The notes: generated by a model not told the origin, from the sequence alone. 64,000 nt of DNA from Aequorivita sp. H23M31 (GCF_004022485.1 NZ_CP034951.1:744001-808000); one strand, 5' to 3'; shown: positions 37,437 through 45,836, numbered from the stretch's first letter. Numbers and translations are program-made.

Positions 37437-37682
37437 CTAAAACCTCTTCTCCTCTTCCTTATCCTTTTTCTTCTGAAATCTAACATCCGACTTAAACTGA
37501 GCCGAAAAGAAATTCTTGACAACTATTTTTAACGAAAATGAAACCGAAAAACTCACCACCGCTCCTACTAAAGCCAAAATCCCCGTCCGAATCAAATCAT
37601 CCGAACCAATAACCGGCAAAGTGGCCAACACCGTTCCACCACAGGTTCCCATAACGGTGGAAAAAGATCTAAACGGCATCAT
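37437..37682 (-). CDS. Small membrane protein, last gene of four-gene operon
   Basis: 81 aa. Two hydrophobic stretches (about 10-25, weak; about 33-52, ILALVGAVVSFSVSFSLKIV) and a Lys/Glu-rich cytoplasmic tail (KKKDKEEEKRF). Overlaps the preceding gene by 14 nt. Small, membrane-embedded and basic-tailed like a holin, but no family recognised. Confidence 0.62.
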   Translation of the reverse strand: MMPFRSFSTVMGTCGGTVLATLPVIGSDDLIRTGILALVGAVVSFSVSFSLKIVVKNFFSAQFKSDVRFQKKKDKEEEKRF

Positions 37683-37926
37683 CAGAATTGTTATTTACAT
37701 CCGATTTGGTTTCATCTTTATCCGGATCACTAACAACCGCCTGACTCACAGCCATTACTATTGTTCCGGCAATAGTTAGGTAAGTTGCCACAGATAGTAA
37801 CACAGCAGGAATAGCCACTGGTGCCGCCAGAATTGCCGCTCCCGTAGATCCCAATACGATTCCAATATTCCGTAAGGTCTTAAAGAATTTTGGAGTAGGT
37901 TTTTTATACCGATCAATTAAATTCAT
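37669..37926 (-). CDS. Small membrane protein, third gene of four-gene operon
   Basis: 85 aa with two adjoining membrane segments (about 20-62: NIGIVLGSTGAAILAAPVAI then PAVLLSVATYLTIAGTIVMA) and an acidic tail. Overlaps its neighbours by 14 nt on both sides, so it is translated in a tightly packed unit. Holin-like topology; function not established. Confidence 0.65.
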   Translation of the reverse strand: MNLIDRYKKPTPKFFKTLRNIGIVLGSTGAAILAAPVAIPAVLLSVATYLTIAGTIVMAVSQAVVSDPDKDETKSDVNNNSDDAV

Positions 37927-38326
37927 AACCCGTACTTTTAATAGTTAATAAAACAATTTCTTTTCGTTCAAACACTTGATGACACAATGAAAGAACCTTC
38001 TGCATGGCCCTTTTGGAATTACTCCCAACTCCTATGGATGTCAATTCCGATACTGGGCCGATACACCCCAAAAGCTCATCCTTGGCATAATTTGCAGGAT
38101 GCACCAAAATCAAATTCCGATTTGGAACATTCCTAACCAACAGATGATTTCCAAACTTCTTTGAGTACCTTGCTTCCAATTCATAAGTCCCTTCTGGAAT
38201 ACAAGATTGGAAACGTTGATTTCCCAACCAGGGGAGCTCGATTGTGAAGCACAGAAACCTGGAATTCAAAAAGAGGGAACCGTGGGTTCCCTCTTGATGA
38301 TAACTTCGCTCTAGAACCAATTCCAT
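37913..38326 (-). CDS. DUF5675-like protein
   Basis: 137 aa beginning MELVLERSYHQEGTHGSLFL, then CFTIELPWLGNQ, SCIPEGTYELEARYSKKFGN, and LVHPANYAKDELLGCIGP. This order (short beta strands, IPxGxY, Gly-N-x-x-HP-A-N-x-xx-x-L-x-GCI) is that of the DUF5675 family seen in phage and mobile elements. The HPAN...GC part resembles L,D-transpeptidase-like or cysteine-dependent sites, which is only suggestive. Starts 3 nt after the 251-aa gene and runs into the two small membrane genes. Confidence 0.72.
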   Translation of the reverse strand: MELVLERSYHQEGTHGSLFLNSRFLCFTIELPWLGNQRFQSCIPEGTYELEARYSKKFGNHLLVRNVPNRNLILVHPANYAKDELLGCIGPVSELTSIGVGSNSKRAMQKVLSLCHQVFERKEIVLLTIKSTGYEFN

Positions 38327-38329
38327 CCA

Positions 38330-39085
38330 CTATAGAGTATCAGTGAGAACAACCGCCAAGGCGTTAAAAGCGCCATTTTTCAAAGGATACATTTCTCCGT
38401 TGACTTCCTGGTAAAACTCCACTCCCAATACCACAATAACTGGCAATGTGGAGTTCGGAGTCAACACTCCCGCCAAACTTAACGGCGCAATATCTGGAGC
38501 CGTGTAGTGAAGAATTCCAGAATCCTTCATATCGACAATAAAAGATTCGTTTACAAAATCCAATTCCGCAGCCCCCATCACCAATTTGAAATGAGTGGTC
38601 CCACCAGGAGCAGCAATCCGAATTATCGGACTAAAAGCATCCAAATCAGCCGTAACATCTCCAGTCGCGCGATCATAAGCCACAAGGAAGGGAGCAAAAA
38701 GAGTAGTGCCCAACTTTCCACGGATATTAAAATCGAATCCCTTAATGAGGCCCAAATTTCCATCTTGGATAGTTCGCTGTCCTCTTTCATTCATAGGGTC
38801 AGATTTTACCACAGTCACCAGTTCCTTGGTCAATCTGCTGGTCACTCTTTTATCCTTAGCATTCTGCAACAAAATCCGAATCGCATTCCGGATAAGCTTG
38901 CCACCCTTTCCTGCTCTTCCAAATTCAGACCCATTCTCACGGGTCCTCTGGAATGCCGGATCGCTCATTATACGGTCCTTCTCCACCCCACCCTTTTCAC
39001 GGGCCAGGTGACCGTCAGTCGTTTTGTAAAAGGAAATATCTCCGATAGTCCCTTTCAACTTGATAATACCTTTTTGTCTTGCCAT
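38330..39085 (-). CDS. Hypothetical protein, first gene of DUF5675 operon
   Basis: 251 aa starting MARQKGIIKLKGTIGDISFY, then KTTDGHLAREKGGV. The basic N-terminal 120 residues and beta-rich remainder match a family I have seen beside DUF5675 in Flavobacteriaceae, of unknown function. Four genes follow one another with overlaps (this, DUF5675, two holin-like proteins). The combination looks like a phage-derived or lysis/secretion cassette, but no structural or lysin gene is present to prove it. Confidence 0.65.
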   Translation of the reverse strand: MARQKGIIKLKGTIGDISFYKTTDGHLAREKGGVEKDRIMSDPAFQRTRENGSEFGRAGKGGKLIRNAIRILLQNAKDKRVTSRLTKELVTVVKSDPMNERGQRTIQDGNLGLIKGFDFNIRGKLGTTLFAPFLVAYDRATGDVTADLDAFSPIIRIAAPGGTTHFKLVMGAAELDFVNESFIVDMKDSGILHYTAPDIAPLSLAGVLTPNSTLPVIVVLGVEFYQEVNGEMYPLKNGAFNALAVVLTDTL

Positions 39086-39270
39086 TTCAATAAAATTTTA
39101 AGTTCTCGACAAAACACCGTAATTTTAAACCACCACACGATTTTGACCCATCACCCATTCCGAACAAGTCTTTTTTTACCGAAACTGCCGGTAAATAACC
39201 CTATTATTGAGTATATATGAAGTATAGATACGGTATAGATGAAGTATAGATAGAGTATGAAAATTATATT

Positions 39271-39468
39271 ATGAAGTCAGATCGAGTGTGCATATTCCCA
39301 AAAGACGTCCAACGCATCACTGGAAGAAGTGAGCGATATGGTAGGCTCCTACTCCACCAGATCAGAAAGCATTTTGACAAGCAGCCTCATCAATTCGTCA
39401 CAGCTGAAGAATTCGCAGAGTTCACAGGGGTAGATTTAGAAACCGTAAAAGACTACCTTAAAGATTAA
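39271..39468 (+). CDS. Small HTH-like protein of duplicated module, copy 1
   Basis: 65 aa: VCIFPKDVQRITGRSERYGR, then LLLHQIRKHFDKQPHQFVTA and a EEFAEFTGVDLETV end. Two short helix-turn-helix-like units (DVQRITGRSERYGR and EEFAEFTGVDLETV) suggest DNA binding, like excisionases. A near-identical paralogue lies at 49071-49340, with nucleotide identity close to complete over about 150 bp. The two copies bracket the WYL/HerA/dynamin island. ATG at 39271 is preceded by an AT-rich leader with repeated GTATAGAT. Confidence 0.68.
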   Translation: MKSDRVCIFPKDVQRITGRSERYGRLLLHQIRKHFDKQPHQFVTAEEFAEFTGVDLETVKDYLKD

Positions 39469-39489
39469 TAAATCTCATTAAATTATAGG

Positions 39490-39618
39490 AACCCTAATCA
39501 GACACCTCTCTTAAATAAAAGAAGCTAAGAGTTTGATTATCAATATATCATTTACGAGGTGTCGTTCAGTCATCTTGGACTAACGGAAAATGATCTAGCT
39601 TGGCTAGATTATTTTTTA
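39490..39618 (+). ncRNA. Structured non-coding segment, module copy 1
   Basis: Directly after the small gene: GACACCTC (39501-39508) pairs with GAGGTGTC (39556-39563); a CGTTcAGTC/GACTaACG hairpin follows (39563-39584); then a terminator AATGATCTAGC-TTG-GCTAGATTATT with TTTTT (39589-39618). The second module has the same order of hairpin and terminator with different stem bases. Could be a trans-acting RNA or a long structured 3' UTR. Confidence 0.5.
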
Positions 39619-39637
39619 TTTCCAGACGTCAAAAGCG

Positions 39638-39735
39638 TCATTTTGTAAGTGAATGGGAAGAAAAAATGGGCACACGTTATGCGTTCATTTTACATTTTCA
39701 CTAAAGGTTATTTTGATTTTGTTAAAAACCATGAC
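39638..39735. repeat. Conserved tail of module copy 1
   Basis: CATTTTGTAAGTGAATGG ... GCGTTCATTTTACATTTTCA resembles the two tandem units at 49595-49789 (shared TTTTGTAAGT-AATGG and GCGTTCATTTT-CATTT). Marks the right border of homology between the modules. Confidence 0.45.
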
Positions 39736-39861
39736 ATCAATATCACTCTCGCCAGAGACGTATTCCTATGGTCATAATTGCTAAATTCAATTTTAGGAAT
39801 GAGAACTTATTAAACAAACAAAGTCTTCATTCAGTTTCATTATAACTAAAATTTAAAAGCT

Positions 39862-40758
39862 TCAATACTTCGCAATTGCGTTTTGCAATTCTTTCCTGAT
39901 ATCTTCCCTTACCCAATTAGGTTCCAAAACCTCAAGTAAACTTCCGTATTTTAAAAGTTGCTGCTTGAGCTCGAAATTATAACTAACGAATAATTTAATA
40001 GTATAAAAATCTTCCAATCCATCTTTCAACTCTTCTTGCGATCTGTGGAGTTTTAAAGATTCTAAATATGGTTTTTGACTCAAGTGGAAACGTAAAATCA
40101 TTCGGGTTGGTTCGTAGTCACTGAAATTTAAACCAACCGTATGTAATAGCTTCTCGTTAGCTTCTTCGGTTTTGTTTATAAAAGGTTTGTTGTCCAAAAC
40201 TTGTAACCCCATAATTCTATCGAGACCGAATACACGAAATCCATTGTCTGTCTCCCCTACTACATACCATCTGTTTTGATATTCCTTAAGCAGATGTGGT
40301 TTTATTTTATGGGTTCTTGGCTCGCTTCTATCTGTATGGTAAAAACTGGTATGCTGAAAACTGATTTCATTTCTATTCTTTATTGCTTCTAAGATTTTAT
40401 CAAAATATTGAAAGTTCTTCACCAAGCTGGTTTCATCCAGAGACAGATATTTATGAGTATCCTTTTCCAAAGTGATGCTTTTGTTGAGCAAATTTGAAAG
40501 AGCAATACGCTTAAAGATATTGGTCAACAACGAAAATTCCTCCGTGTCATCAATGTCCAGTTTATAGCCCTTGGTTTTTGTGTTGTGAATTTTAAAACCA
40601 ATACTGACCAAAAACTGGTAATCTCTATTTAAGGACGATGTCGAAAAACTTAAACCTTCTCTTTTTAATCCTGCTTCAATTTCTTCGGAAGTCACCAAGC
40701 GGTCCGCCGCTTCTAAAAGCTCTAAAAAAACCAAATATCGTCTAATGTCTTTGCTCAT
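39862..40758 (-). CDS. WYL-domain transcriptional regulator
   Basis: 298 aa: N-terminal winged HTH (about 1-65, LVTSEEIEAGLKREGLSFST), WYL domain (about 140-200, containing KEYQNRWYVVGETDNGFRVF then GLDRIMGL) and a WCX-like C-terminus. Proteins of this layout (BrxR, CapW) bind an inverted repeat as dimers and repress phage-defence operons until a ligand is sensed. Here the inverted repeat TTTCCCACTATCTGGGAAA lies 19 bp upstream of its own start and an identical-arm copy lies before the operon at 48350. It is divergent from two small membrane-protein genes. Autoregulation and control of the operon are strong inferences. Confidence 0.88.
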   Translation of the reverse strand: MSKDIRRYLVFLELLEAADRLVTSEEIEAGLKREGLSFSTSSLNRDYQFLVSIGFKIHNTKTKGYKLDIDDTEEFSLLTNIFKRIALSNLLNKSITLEKDTHKYLSLDETSLVKNFQYFDKILEAIKNRNEISFQHTSFYHTDRSEPRTHKIKPHLLKEYQNRWYVVGETDNGFRVFGLDRIMGLQVLDNKPFINKTEEANEKLLHTVGLNFSDYEPTRMILRFHLSQKPYLESLKLHRSQEELKDGLEDFYTIKLFVSYNFELKQQLLKYGSLLEVLEPNWVREDIRKELQNAIAKY

Positions 40759-40776
40759 AATAGTTACATTTCAATC

Positions 40777-40795
40777 TTTCCCACTATCTGGGAAA
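40777..40795. promoter_or_regulatory. Operator TTTCCCA-N5-TGGGAAA, copy 1
   Basis: TTTCCCACTATCTGGGAAA in the 79-bp divergent promoter region between the WYL gene and the 56-aa gene. Perfect 7-bp arms, 5-bp spacer. The same arms with the same spacing occur once more, at 48455-48473. Confidence 0.85.
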
Positions 40796-40837
40796 AGTAC
40801 AGTCTAAATTTGTTGGAAACAACAAAAACAAAGTATT

Positions 40838-41008
40838 ATGGACTTACAAAAATCAGAATTAGATCAATTAAGCCGCTTATTACAAAGCGGAATGAACACC
40901 TCAAAAGAAATCGCAGAAATTTCTGGACAGGATAAAGTTACAGTGACACTTTTTACATTGGGATTAACAATGGTTGTGGCTGGGTTGCTTCGCGCTGTCA
41001 ATGAATAA
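40838..41008 (+). CDS. 56-aa single-pass membrane protein
   Basis: ATG 40838 to TAA 41008. Starts MDLQKSELDQLSRLLQSG, with a polar helical half and a C-terminal membrane segment (VTLFTLGLTMVVAGLLRAV). Divergent from the WYL gene and downstream of the operator, so probably under its control. Small single-span proteins in defence loci are often membrane-disrupting effectors or their regulators; function here is inference. Followed 69 bp later by another small membrane gene. Confidence 0.7.
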   Translation: MDLQKSELDQLSRLLQSGMNTSKEIAEISGQDKVTVTLFTLGLTMVVAGLLRAVNE

Positions 41009-41077
41009 TAAATTATTGGTATCAGCCCAAAGGCCAATTCAAAAAATCGAGTAGGCAAAATACAAAATATTAATATT

Positions 41078-41248
41078 ATGAATGACGAAAAAACAACTGA
41101 AGGTAAGATTGTTGCAGCCATCGGAGCTGCAGGAGCCGGCGTTGGCGCCCTAATTGCTGCTTCCGCAGGAATTGCATTTGCAATACCAATTGCTCTTGGA
41201 GCGGGTATAGCTTGCATAGGTTATGCGGTGGTTAAAGCCCAAGCCTAG
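41078..41248 (+). CDS. 56-aa Gly/Ala-rich membrane protein
   Basis: ATG 41078 to TAG 41248. Short polar start (MNDEKTTEGK) followed by about 40 residues of Gly/Ala/Ile with GxxxG-type spacing (AAIGAAGAGVGALIAASAG), enough for one long or two short membrane spans. Composition recalls bacteriocin-like and holin-like pore formers and the glycine zipper in the HerA-like protein of the same locus. Probably co-transcribed with the previous 56-aa gene; a terminator follows at once. Confidence 0.72.
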   Translation: MNDEKTTEGKIVAAIGAAGAGVGALIAASAGIAFAIPIALGAGIACIGYAVVKAQA

Positions 41249-41252
41249 ATTT

Positions 41253-41291
41253 ATAAACCCTGAAGTTTGAGGCTTTGGGGTTTAATTTTTA
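41253..41291 (+). terminator. Terminator of the two small membrane genes
   Basis: AAACCC-x-GAAG...CTTTGGGGTTT with a following AATTTTT: an imperfect stem and U-run 5 bp after the second stop codon. It separates this unit from the convergent operon. Confidence 0.65.
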
Positions 41292-41364
41292 CTTCTCATT
41301 TGATCCTCAATAGATTTACTCTCTCCTAATTTTAAGAAACGAACTTTATTAAGATCAACTTCTC

Positions 41365-41808
41365 TTATAACATTCTAGACAATATTTCCTTCACTTTCTG
41401 CTGAATCCCTTTATCCGCTCGAGCAATTGCGTGTCTTGCAAATGCGACGTTTATTCCGTGATTAGAGACATTACTAGAGTTAGCCAGCCAATCTTCCATT
41501 CTCATCTTCCCTTTTGACTGGTTAATAGTGCGTAAAGTAACGGCAACATTCTCAGGACAGTTTACAACCTCTGCAATTTGAGAGTTAGTTAAGCGGTCTC
41601 GATAAGCCATAAAAACAGCTTCTGAAGAACGTATGTGCTCATAATCATATCTATCGCCACCACGCAGAGCCTGTCCAGTATAACAATCAGTATAGAGTGC
41701 TATTCCGTCTCCACCTCTCTCCAAAGCCTGTTGATGCATTTGTGCTTTTACTTTTGTGAATAGTAGGTCTATTTCTGCGCGGTGATAGGGGCGGGGCGGG
41801 TTATTCAT
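41365..41808 (-). CDS. HNH-endonuclease-like protein, last gene of the operon
   Basis: 147 aa. Residues 40-108 carry an HNH-type pattern: DCYTGQALRGGDRYDYEHI with His58 (YEHI in place of DHI), then VNCPENVAVTLRTINQSKGK with Asn87 and N96-x-x-K99, then MEDWL. The C-x-x-G ... EHI ... N ... NxxKg-x-x-W order is that of small HNH nucleases. Without a structure the metal site is not certain. It is the last gene of the six-gene operon, 12 bp after the coiled-coil protein, and the only candidate nuclease effector in the locus. Confidence 0.6.
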   Translation of the reverse strand: MNNPPRPYHRAEIDLLFTKVKAQMHQQALERGGDGIALYTDCYTGQALRGGDRYDYEHIRSSEAVFMAYRDRLTNSQIAEVVNCPENVAVTLRTINQSKGKMRMEDWLANSSNVSNHGINVAFARHAIARADKGIQQKVKEILSRML

Positions 41809-41820
41809 AGTTTGTATAAT

Positions 41821-42357
41821 TTATTCAGCACCCTCTCCTTCTTCTAAATCATCCATCTCATCAATTTCAAGAGCTTCGGCATTTAGCATTGTTAATAAGT
41901 CTGGACTTACCCCCAATTCTTTTAACTTATCTTGTATTTCTTGTATCTGAGTTAGTACCTCTTTAAATTTTTCTAGTCCGTCTTTTATTTCTGAAAGAAA
42001 ACTAGACTCTAATTTCTCACTTATTTCTTTTGCTACCTCATTTACATTTTCTGTAACCTCATTTACTTCCTTGACCTCTTCTGTTGGATTTTCTATGACA
42101 GCCTCAGAATCTAACTCTACTTTCTGTTGAACAGCATCTAATTTCTGCGCGGATTCTGTTAATTCATTTTGGCTTTCCGGAGATAAGACTTTGTCAAGTT
42201 CCTTAAATGCAGATTCTTTAGCAGTTTCAATACTACCTTTTAATACTTCACTAATGTTCTTACCTGCTTTAATATCGTTTAAGGTTCTGTGACCCGTTTC
42301 CTTTAAAACTTTTTCCCCAATTTCTTTCGCTGCAGCTATTACTTTGTCTAATGCCAT
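41821..42357 (-). CDS. Acidic coiled-coil protein
   Basis: 178 aa, very rich in Glu, Lys, Val and Ser. Long heptad patterns (EVKEVNEVTENVNEVAKEIS, KEVLTQIQEIQDKLKELGVS) and a strongly acidic end (EIDEMDDLEEGEGAE). No family recognised; likely a scaffold or partner that binds the ATPase or nuclease. Its start overlaps the HerA-like gene's stop by 10 nt, so it is translationally coupled to it. Confidence 0.65.
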   Translation of the reverse strand: MALDKVIAAAKEIGEKVLKETGHRTLNDIKAGKNISEVLKGSIETAKESAFKELDKVLSPESQNELTESAQKLDAVQQKVELDSEAVIENPTEEVKEVNEVTENVNEVAKEISEKLESSFLSEIKDGLEKFKEVLTQIQEIQDKLKELGVSPDLLTMLNAEALEIDEMDDLEEGEGAE

Positions 42358-45300
42358 AATTTAATATTTGTTAGTTTATGATTACTTTCAAGTTTTTTCA
42401 ACAAATGAACCACATATTTTAAAATAGGTTCAACATCTCTTTCCCCTGTGATACTTATTAATTTTTTCAATAATTCAATTTTCAATTTACTATTAGTCTT
42501 GGATTCCCATTCTTGTCTTAACAAAAAATCCAAACCAATAACTTCGTGAATAAAATCTGCATCACGATTAGTCATTTCTTTGGTTCTTTCATATTCTAAT
42601 ATAATATAAAGAACCTCTTCCACCTTGTCCTTTTTATCCGAAACCTCAATGTGGAAAAACCCATCATTTTGTGATTCAAACTTGTCAAACTTACATAGAA
42701 TTGCTTCCTGCCAATCGTTTTGATATATCGCCGCAACTCCAGTTTCCAGTTTTGCTAATTCTTTGATTTGGTCATCGGAAAGATTCATAGCACTACCTAC
42801 TAACTTTCTATCTTCAAAGTCAGGTAATCGCAAGCAAATTTTAGTGTTGGTATTTCGAATAACCGACATATCTAAGAGTCCTGGTGCTTGGTCTGCAATT
42901 ATAAAACCTTCACCATAAGTGCGCATCTCGGCAATAGCATTAGATATCATTTCTACAGATTTACCTGCTAAATTTGCACTAGATGATGATTGTTCTGAAG
43001 ATGTTCTTTTTAATAAATTATGAGCTTCCTCAATTATAGTTATGTGTTTTAGGTCACTATTACTTTGAGACTTATTTGCAATTCGATATTCATTTAGTCT
43101 CATAAATAAAATTCCCATAAATAGAGCCTTTCCTTCTGAAGAAGCTACACGAGATAAATCTACAATCACATTTTTGTCAAATAAATCTTCATCCGAAATA
43201 CAAACATCAGTAAAAATTAATTTATTCAAACCATTGGTCATACTTCGAACACGAGAAACTAATGCACCTTCATAATTACTTTTAACTTCTTCAGAAAACT
43301 TACTTTGAGCAATTACGTTTTCCAACGACTTTAATAAATCTGAAAATAAAGGATATTGTGTTTTTTCTGCAATACATCTAGATTCCTCGAGTAACCAGCC
43401 TTTTGATATATAAGCATCTTCAATAGCGTCCTTAAGGATATTAGGCATTGCAGCTTCCATTGGCCAACACGCATTCAGAATTTCGATAAATCGATCTATG
43501 TGTTCATATATGTGAATACTTTTAGGAAATGAAAACGGATTAATTCTTAATAATTCAGTTTCCGAAGAATTAGTGCCATATACCGACACATCTTTTCTTC
43601 CGCCAAACTCTTCTTTATATTCTCCTTTAGCTGGTTCTATTACAAGAAAGTTAATGCCTTCATCGCAAAGCTTATCTATTAAATTATAAGTAACATTAGA
43701 CTTTCCAGAACCTGTACTGCCAGTAACGAAAACGTGACTCGTGAATTTATTAAGATCTAATAAAATATCGTTATTTAGCTTTTGCTCATAATTATATAAC
43801 TGACCAATCTTAATATTATTTTTAACCTCTTTTTTTGGGTTGTTTCCAAAAGGTATTATTTCTACCACATCTAATCCTACCACTGACTTATGAGGAAAAT
43901 TCATTTGAACCGTAAGTTCATCTGTAGTAATCGCTTGGGCTAAAAATCCGAAATCTACAATTCTTGGAACTTCATATCTCTGTAAATAGGCTACAACTTT
44001 ATCCTTTTCAGATTTATTAATAGAATTAAAGGTTTTGATTGCAGCCGTTTCAAAGTTAGATTCAGCGCCTTTAGTAATACCATTGTAAATATTAGCAGCA
44101 ATAATACTATTTTGCTCTTCATCGGATACGAAGTAGACCCCAACATTCCAGAACCCAACTCCTTTTCCTTGTACTAAGCGCTCGATTTGTTTATCTAATT
44201 GATCTAAAAAGTTAGATGCTCTTTTGTTGGTATATGTTTTTTGTCTAGAGTTAGAAGTTCCTGACGTATTACCTTTAACATTACCATCTGTATCGGTATG
44301 TCCCTCAGTTAAGCCGTCTGTTTCACTTTGACTCTCTGCGCCTGCCTTACTACCTTCTGCTTTGTCTTTTAAATCTAAACCTTCACTAAGTTCTTTTCCT
44401 TTATCTAATGCAGCTTTACCTCCGATTATTGCTCCTGGAGCTCCTGCCACTACAGTTCCTAAAATTGCTCCTCCTAAACCAGTGCCATATTTAACAGCAC
44501 CTTTAACACCTTTTTCTAATCCTTTTGAAAGTGAATCTGCAGTTTTAGAACCTGTTCCAAAAAAGCCATTCATCATTTTTCTGCCAATCCAAGGAGAAGA
44601 GTTAGTAGTTTTTGTCTCACTTGTCCCAACAGTTGTACTTTGTGAAGTTGAAGTTGTTTTGCTCGTGGAATAGCTTATGGAATCTGAAATTGAAGTGTTT
44701 TCGCCTTCCGTAACCACAAATTCTTTTTCACTTGACAAAACACTATAAATTTGCTCGTAAGTATCTAGAGTCAGTTCTACTTGTTCTGATGAAACTGGGT
44801 CTGCAATAAAAAAAGCTGAAAAGGGCTTTCCGTTCATTCCTAAAATGAGATTTTCTATTCCTTGAAAAAATTGATCTTCTTCTTTATCCTTTATTGAAGG
44901 AATTCCAACAACAGCAGTTACTTCCTTACAGTTATTAAAAATTTTATTATTAATATCTAGAACTTCTTGATTACCCAGATATTCCTTATCATTTGAAAAT
45001 TTGGTTCCAGGAAAGTTTCCTTCTAATGCTCCTTTTAAAACTTTTGCTTTTTCATTGACCTTTACACCGGACTTAACTCCGACATATAAATTACATTCTG
45101 TACCGTTTGAAACAATTTTAAAAATTAATGAGCTATCAACAGAATGCAGCGTAGTAAATACAGATTTTAGCTTATTGGTTATCTTAACATCTTTTTCATA
45201 AACAAATTTTTGTATTTGCAAAAAGCGTATTTTACGCTTAATCTCGTCCGTGGAAATCTGGGACAACAAAGCTTCATTCTTTAATTTATCTATGGATAAA

Positions 45301-45410
45301 ATGCTTAAATGATCATCGCGTAAATATTGTTTTTGTAAATCGAATTTTATATCAATTAAATTTACAGGTGCCGTTACCCTTTCTTCTAGGTTTAATAATT
45401 CTTCACTCAT
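42348..45410 (-). CDS. HerA/DUF87-type ATPase with glycine-zipper insert
   Basis: 1020 aa. N-terminal domain of unknown type (1-235), a Ser/Thr-rich linker (about 238-272), a Gly/Ala-rich hydrophobic zipper (about 303-335, GTGLGGAILGTVVAGAPGAI) that could insert in membrane, another low-complexity polar linker (350-395), then the ATPase: Walker A GSTGSGKS at 564-571, IEPAKGEYKEEF (590-601), Walker B ITIIEEAH at 790-797, and FIIADQAPGLL. This is the HerA/FtsK-like DUF87 order. HerA ATPases form hexamers and in known antiphage systems pair with SIR2 or DUF4297 effectors; here the partners are a dynamin and an HNH-like protein. Starts within the stop of the 140-aa gene (1-nt overlap). Confidence 0.85.
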   Translation of the reverse strand: MSEELLNLEERVTAPVNLIDIKFDLQKQYLRDDHLSILSIDKLKNEALLSQISTDEIKRKIRFLQIQKFVYEKDVKITNKLKSVFTTLHSVDSSLIFKIVSNGTECNLYVGVKSGVKVNEKAKVLKGALEGNFPGTKFSNDKEYLGNQEVLDINNKIFNNCKEVTAVVGIPSIKDKEEDQFFQGIENLILGMNGKPFSAFFIADPVSSEQVELTLDTYEQIYSVLSSEKEFVVTEGENTSISDSISYSTSKTTSTSQSTTVGTSETKTTNSSPWIGRKMMNGFFGTGSKTADSLSKGLEKGVKGAVKYGTGLGGAILGTVVAGAPGAIIGGKAALDKGKELSEGLDLKDKAEGSKAGAESQSETDGLTEGHTDTDGNVKGNTSGTSNSRQKTYTNKRASNFLDQLDKQIERLVQGKGVGFWNVGVYFVSDEEQNSIIAANIYNGITKGAESNFETAAIKTFNSINKSEKDKVVAYLQRYEVPRIVDFGFLAQAITTDELTVQMNFPHKSVVGLDVVEIIPFGNNPKKEVKNNIKIGQLYNYEQKLNNDILLDLNKFTSHVFVTGSTGSGKSNVTYNLIDKLCDEGINFLVIEPAKGEYKEEFGGRKDVSVYGTNSSETELLRINPFSFPKSIHIYEHIDRFIEILNACWPMEAAMPNILKDAIEDAYISKGWLLEESRCIAEKTQYPLFSDLLKSLENVIAQSKFSEEVKSNYEGALVSRVRSMTNGLNKLIFTDVCISDEDLFDKNVIVDLSRVASSEGKALFMGILFMRLNEYRIANKSQSNSDLKHITIIEEAHNLLKRTSSEQSSSSANLAGKSVEMISNAIAEMRTYGEGFIIADQAPGLLDMSVIRNTNTKICLRLPDFEDRKLVGSAMNLSDDQIKELAKLETGVAAIYQNDWQEAILCKFDKFESQNDGFFHIEVSDKKDKVEEVLYIILEYERTKEMTNRDADFIHEVIGLDFLLRQEWESKTNSKLKIELLKKLISITGERDVEPILKYVVHLLKKLESNHKLTNIKLWH

Positions 45411-45832
45411 TAACTTAAAGCTTTAAAGATTAAATATCCTGCAATTAATACAACACCACCAATTATTACCTTTTTCAAAATTTCGTTATTCACTGAGGGT
45501 AGATCCGATTTATCAATGTCTTCTTGTTCTGGAAAAGTTTCCTTGAATAATCCTACCAATAGATAATATCGTTCTTTAGAATAATTTTCACGCATATTCC
45601 ACTTCTCGTCAGAGAAGTAATCTTGCTTGTCGGTTTTATTTGAAACTTCTATCTCTTTATGTGCTCCAAAATTAAAGTCGCTATTATTAATAGCGTATTC
45701 AACTGCCTTATTAATCTCATTTTTATCTCCTTGAAGAAAAAATATATTATCAATCAAAGTTCTCTTAATTTCATTTATATCATTTTCTTTTACACTTCCA
45801 ATAAAACTCTCATTTTCTGTAAATTCTCTCAT
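45410..45832 (-). CDS. Tail-anchored membrane protein
   Basis: 140 aa, soluble acidic N-terminal part (EFTENESFIGSVKENDINEI) and one C-terminal membrane span (about 120-138, KVIIGGVVLIAGYLIFKALS) ending at the stop, so the body faces the cytosol. No family recognised. It starts 4 bp after the dynamin stop and its stop overlaps the HerA-like start by 1 nt. Likely the membrane anchor of the complex. Confidence 0.7.
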   Translation of the reverse strand: MREFTENESFIGSVKENDINEIKRTLIDNIFFLQGDKNEINKAVEYAINNSDFNFGAHKEIEVSNKTDKQDYFSDEKWNMRENYSKERYYLLVGLFKETFPEQEDIDKSDLPSVNNEILKKVIIGGVVLIAGYLIFKALS

Positions 45833-45836
45833 TACA

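Noticed and set aside
37437..39085. Prophage call for the DUF5675 cassette
   Set aside because: No capsid, tail, terminase, integrase or lysin gene adjoins it; only small membrane proteins and DUF5675.
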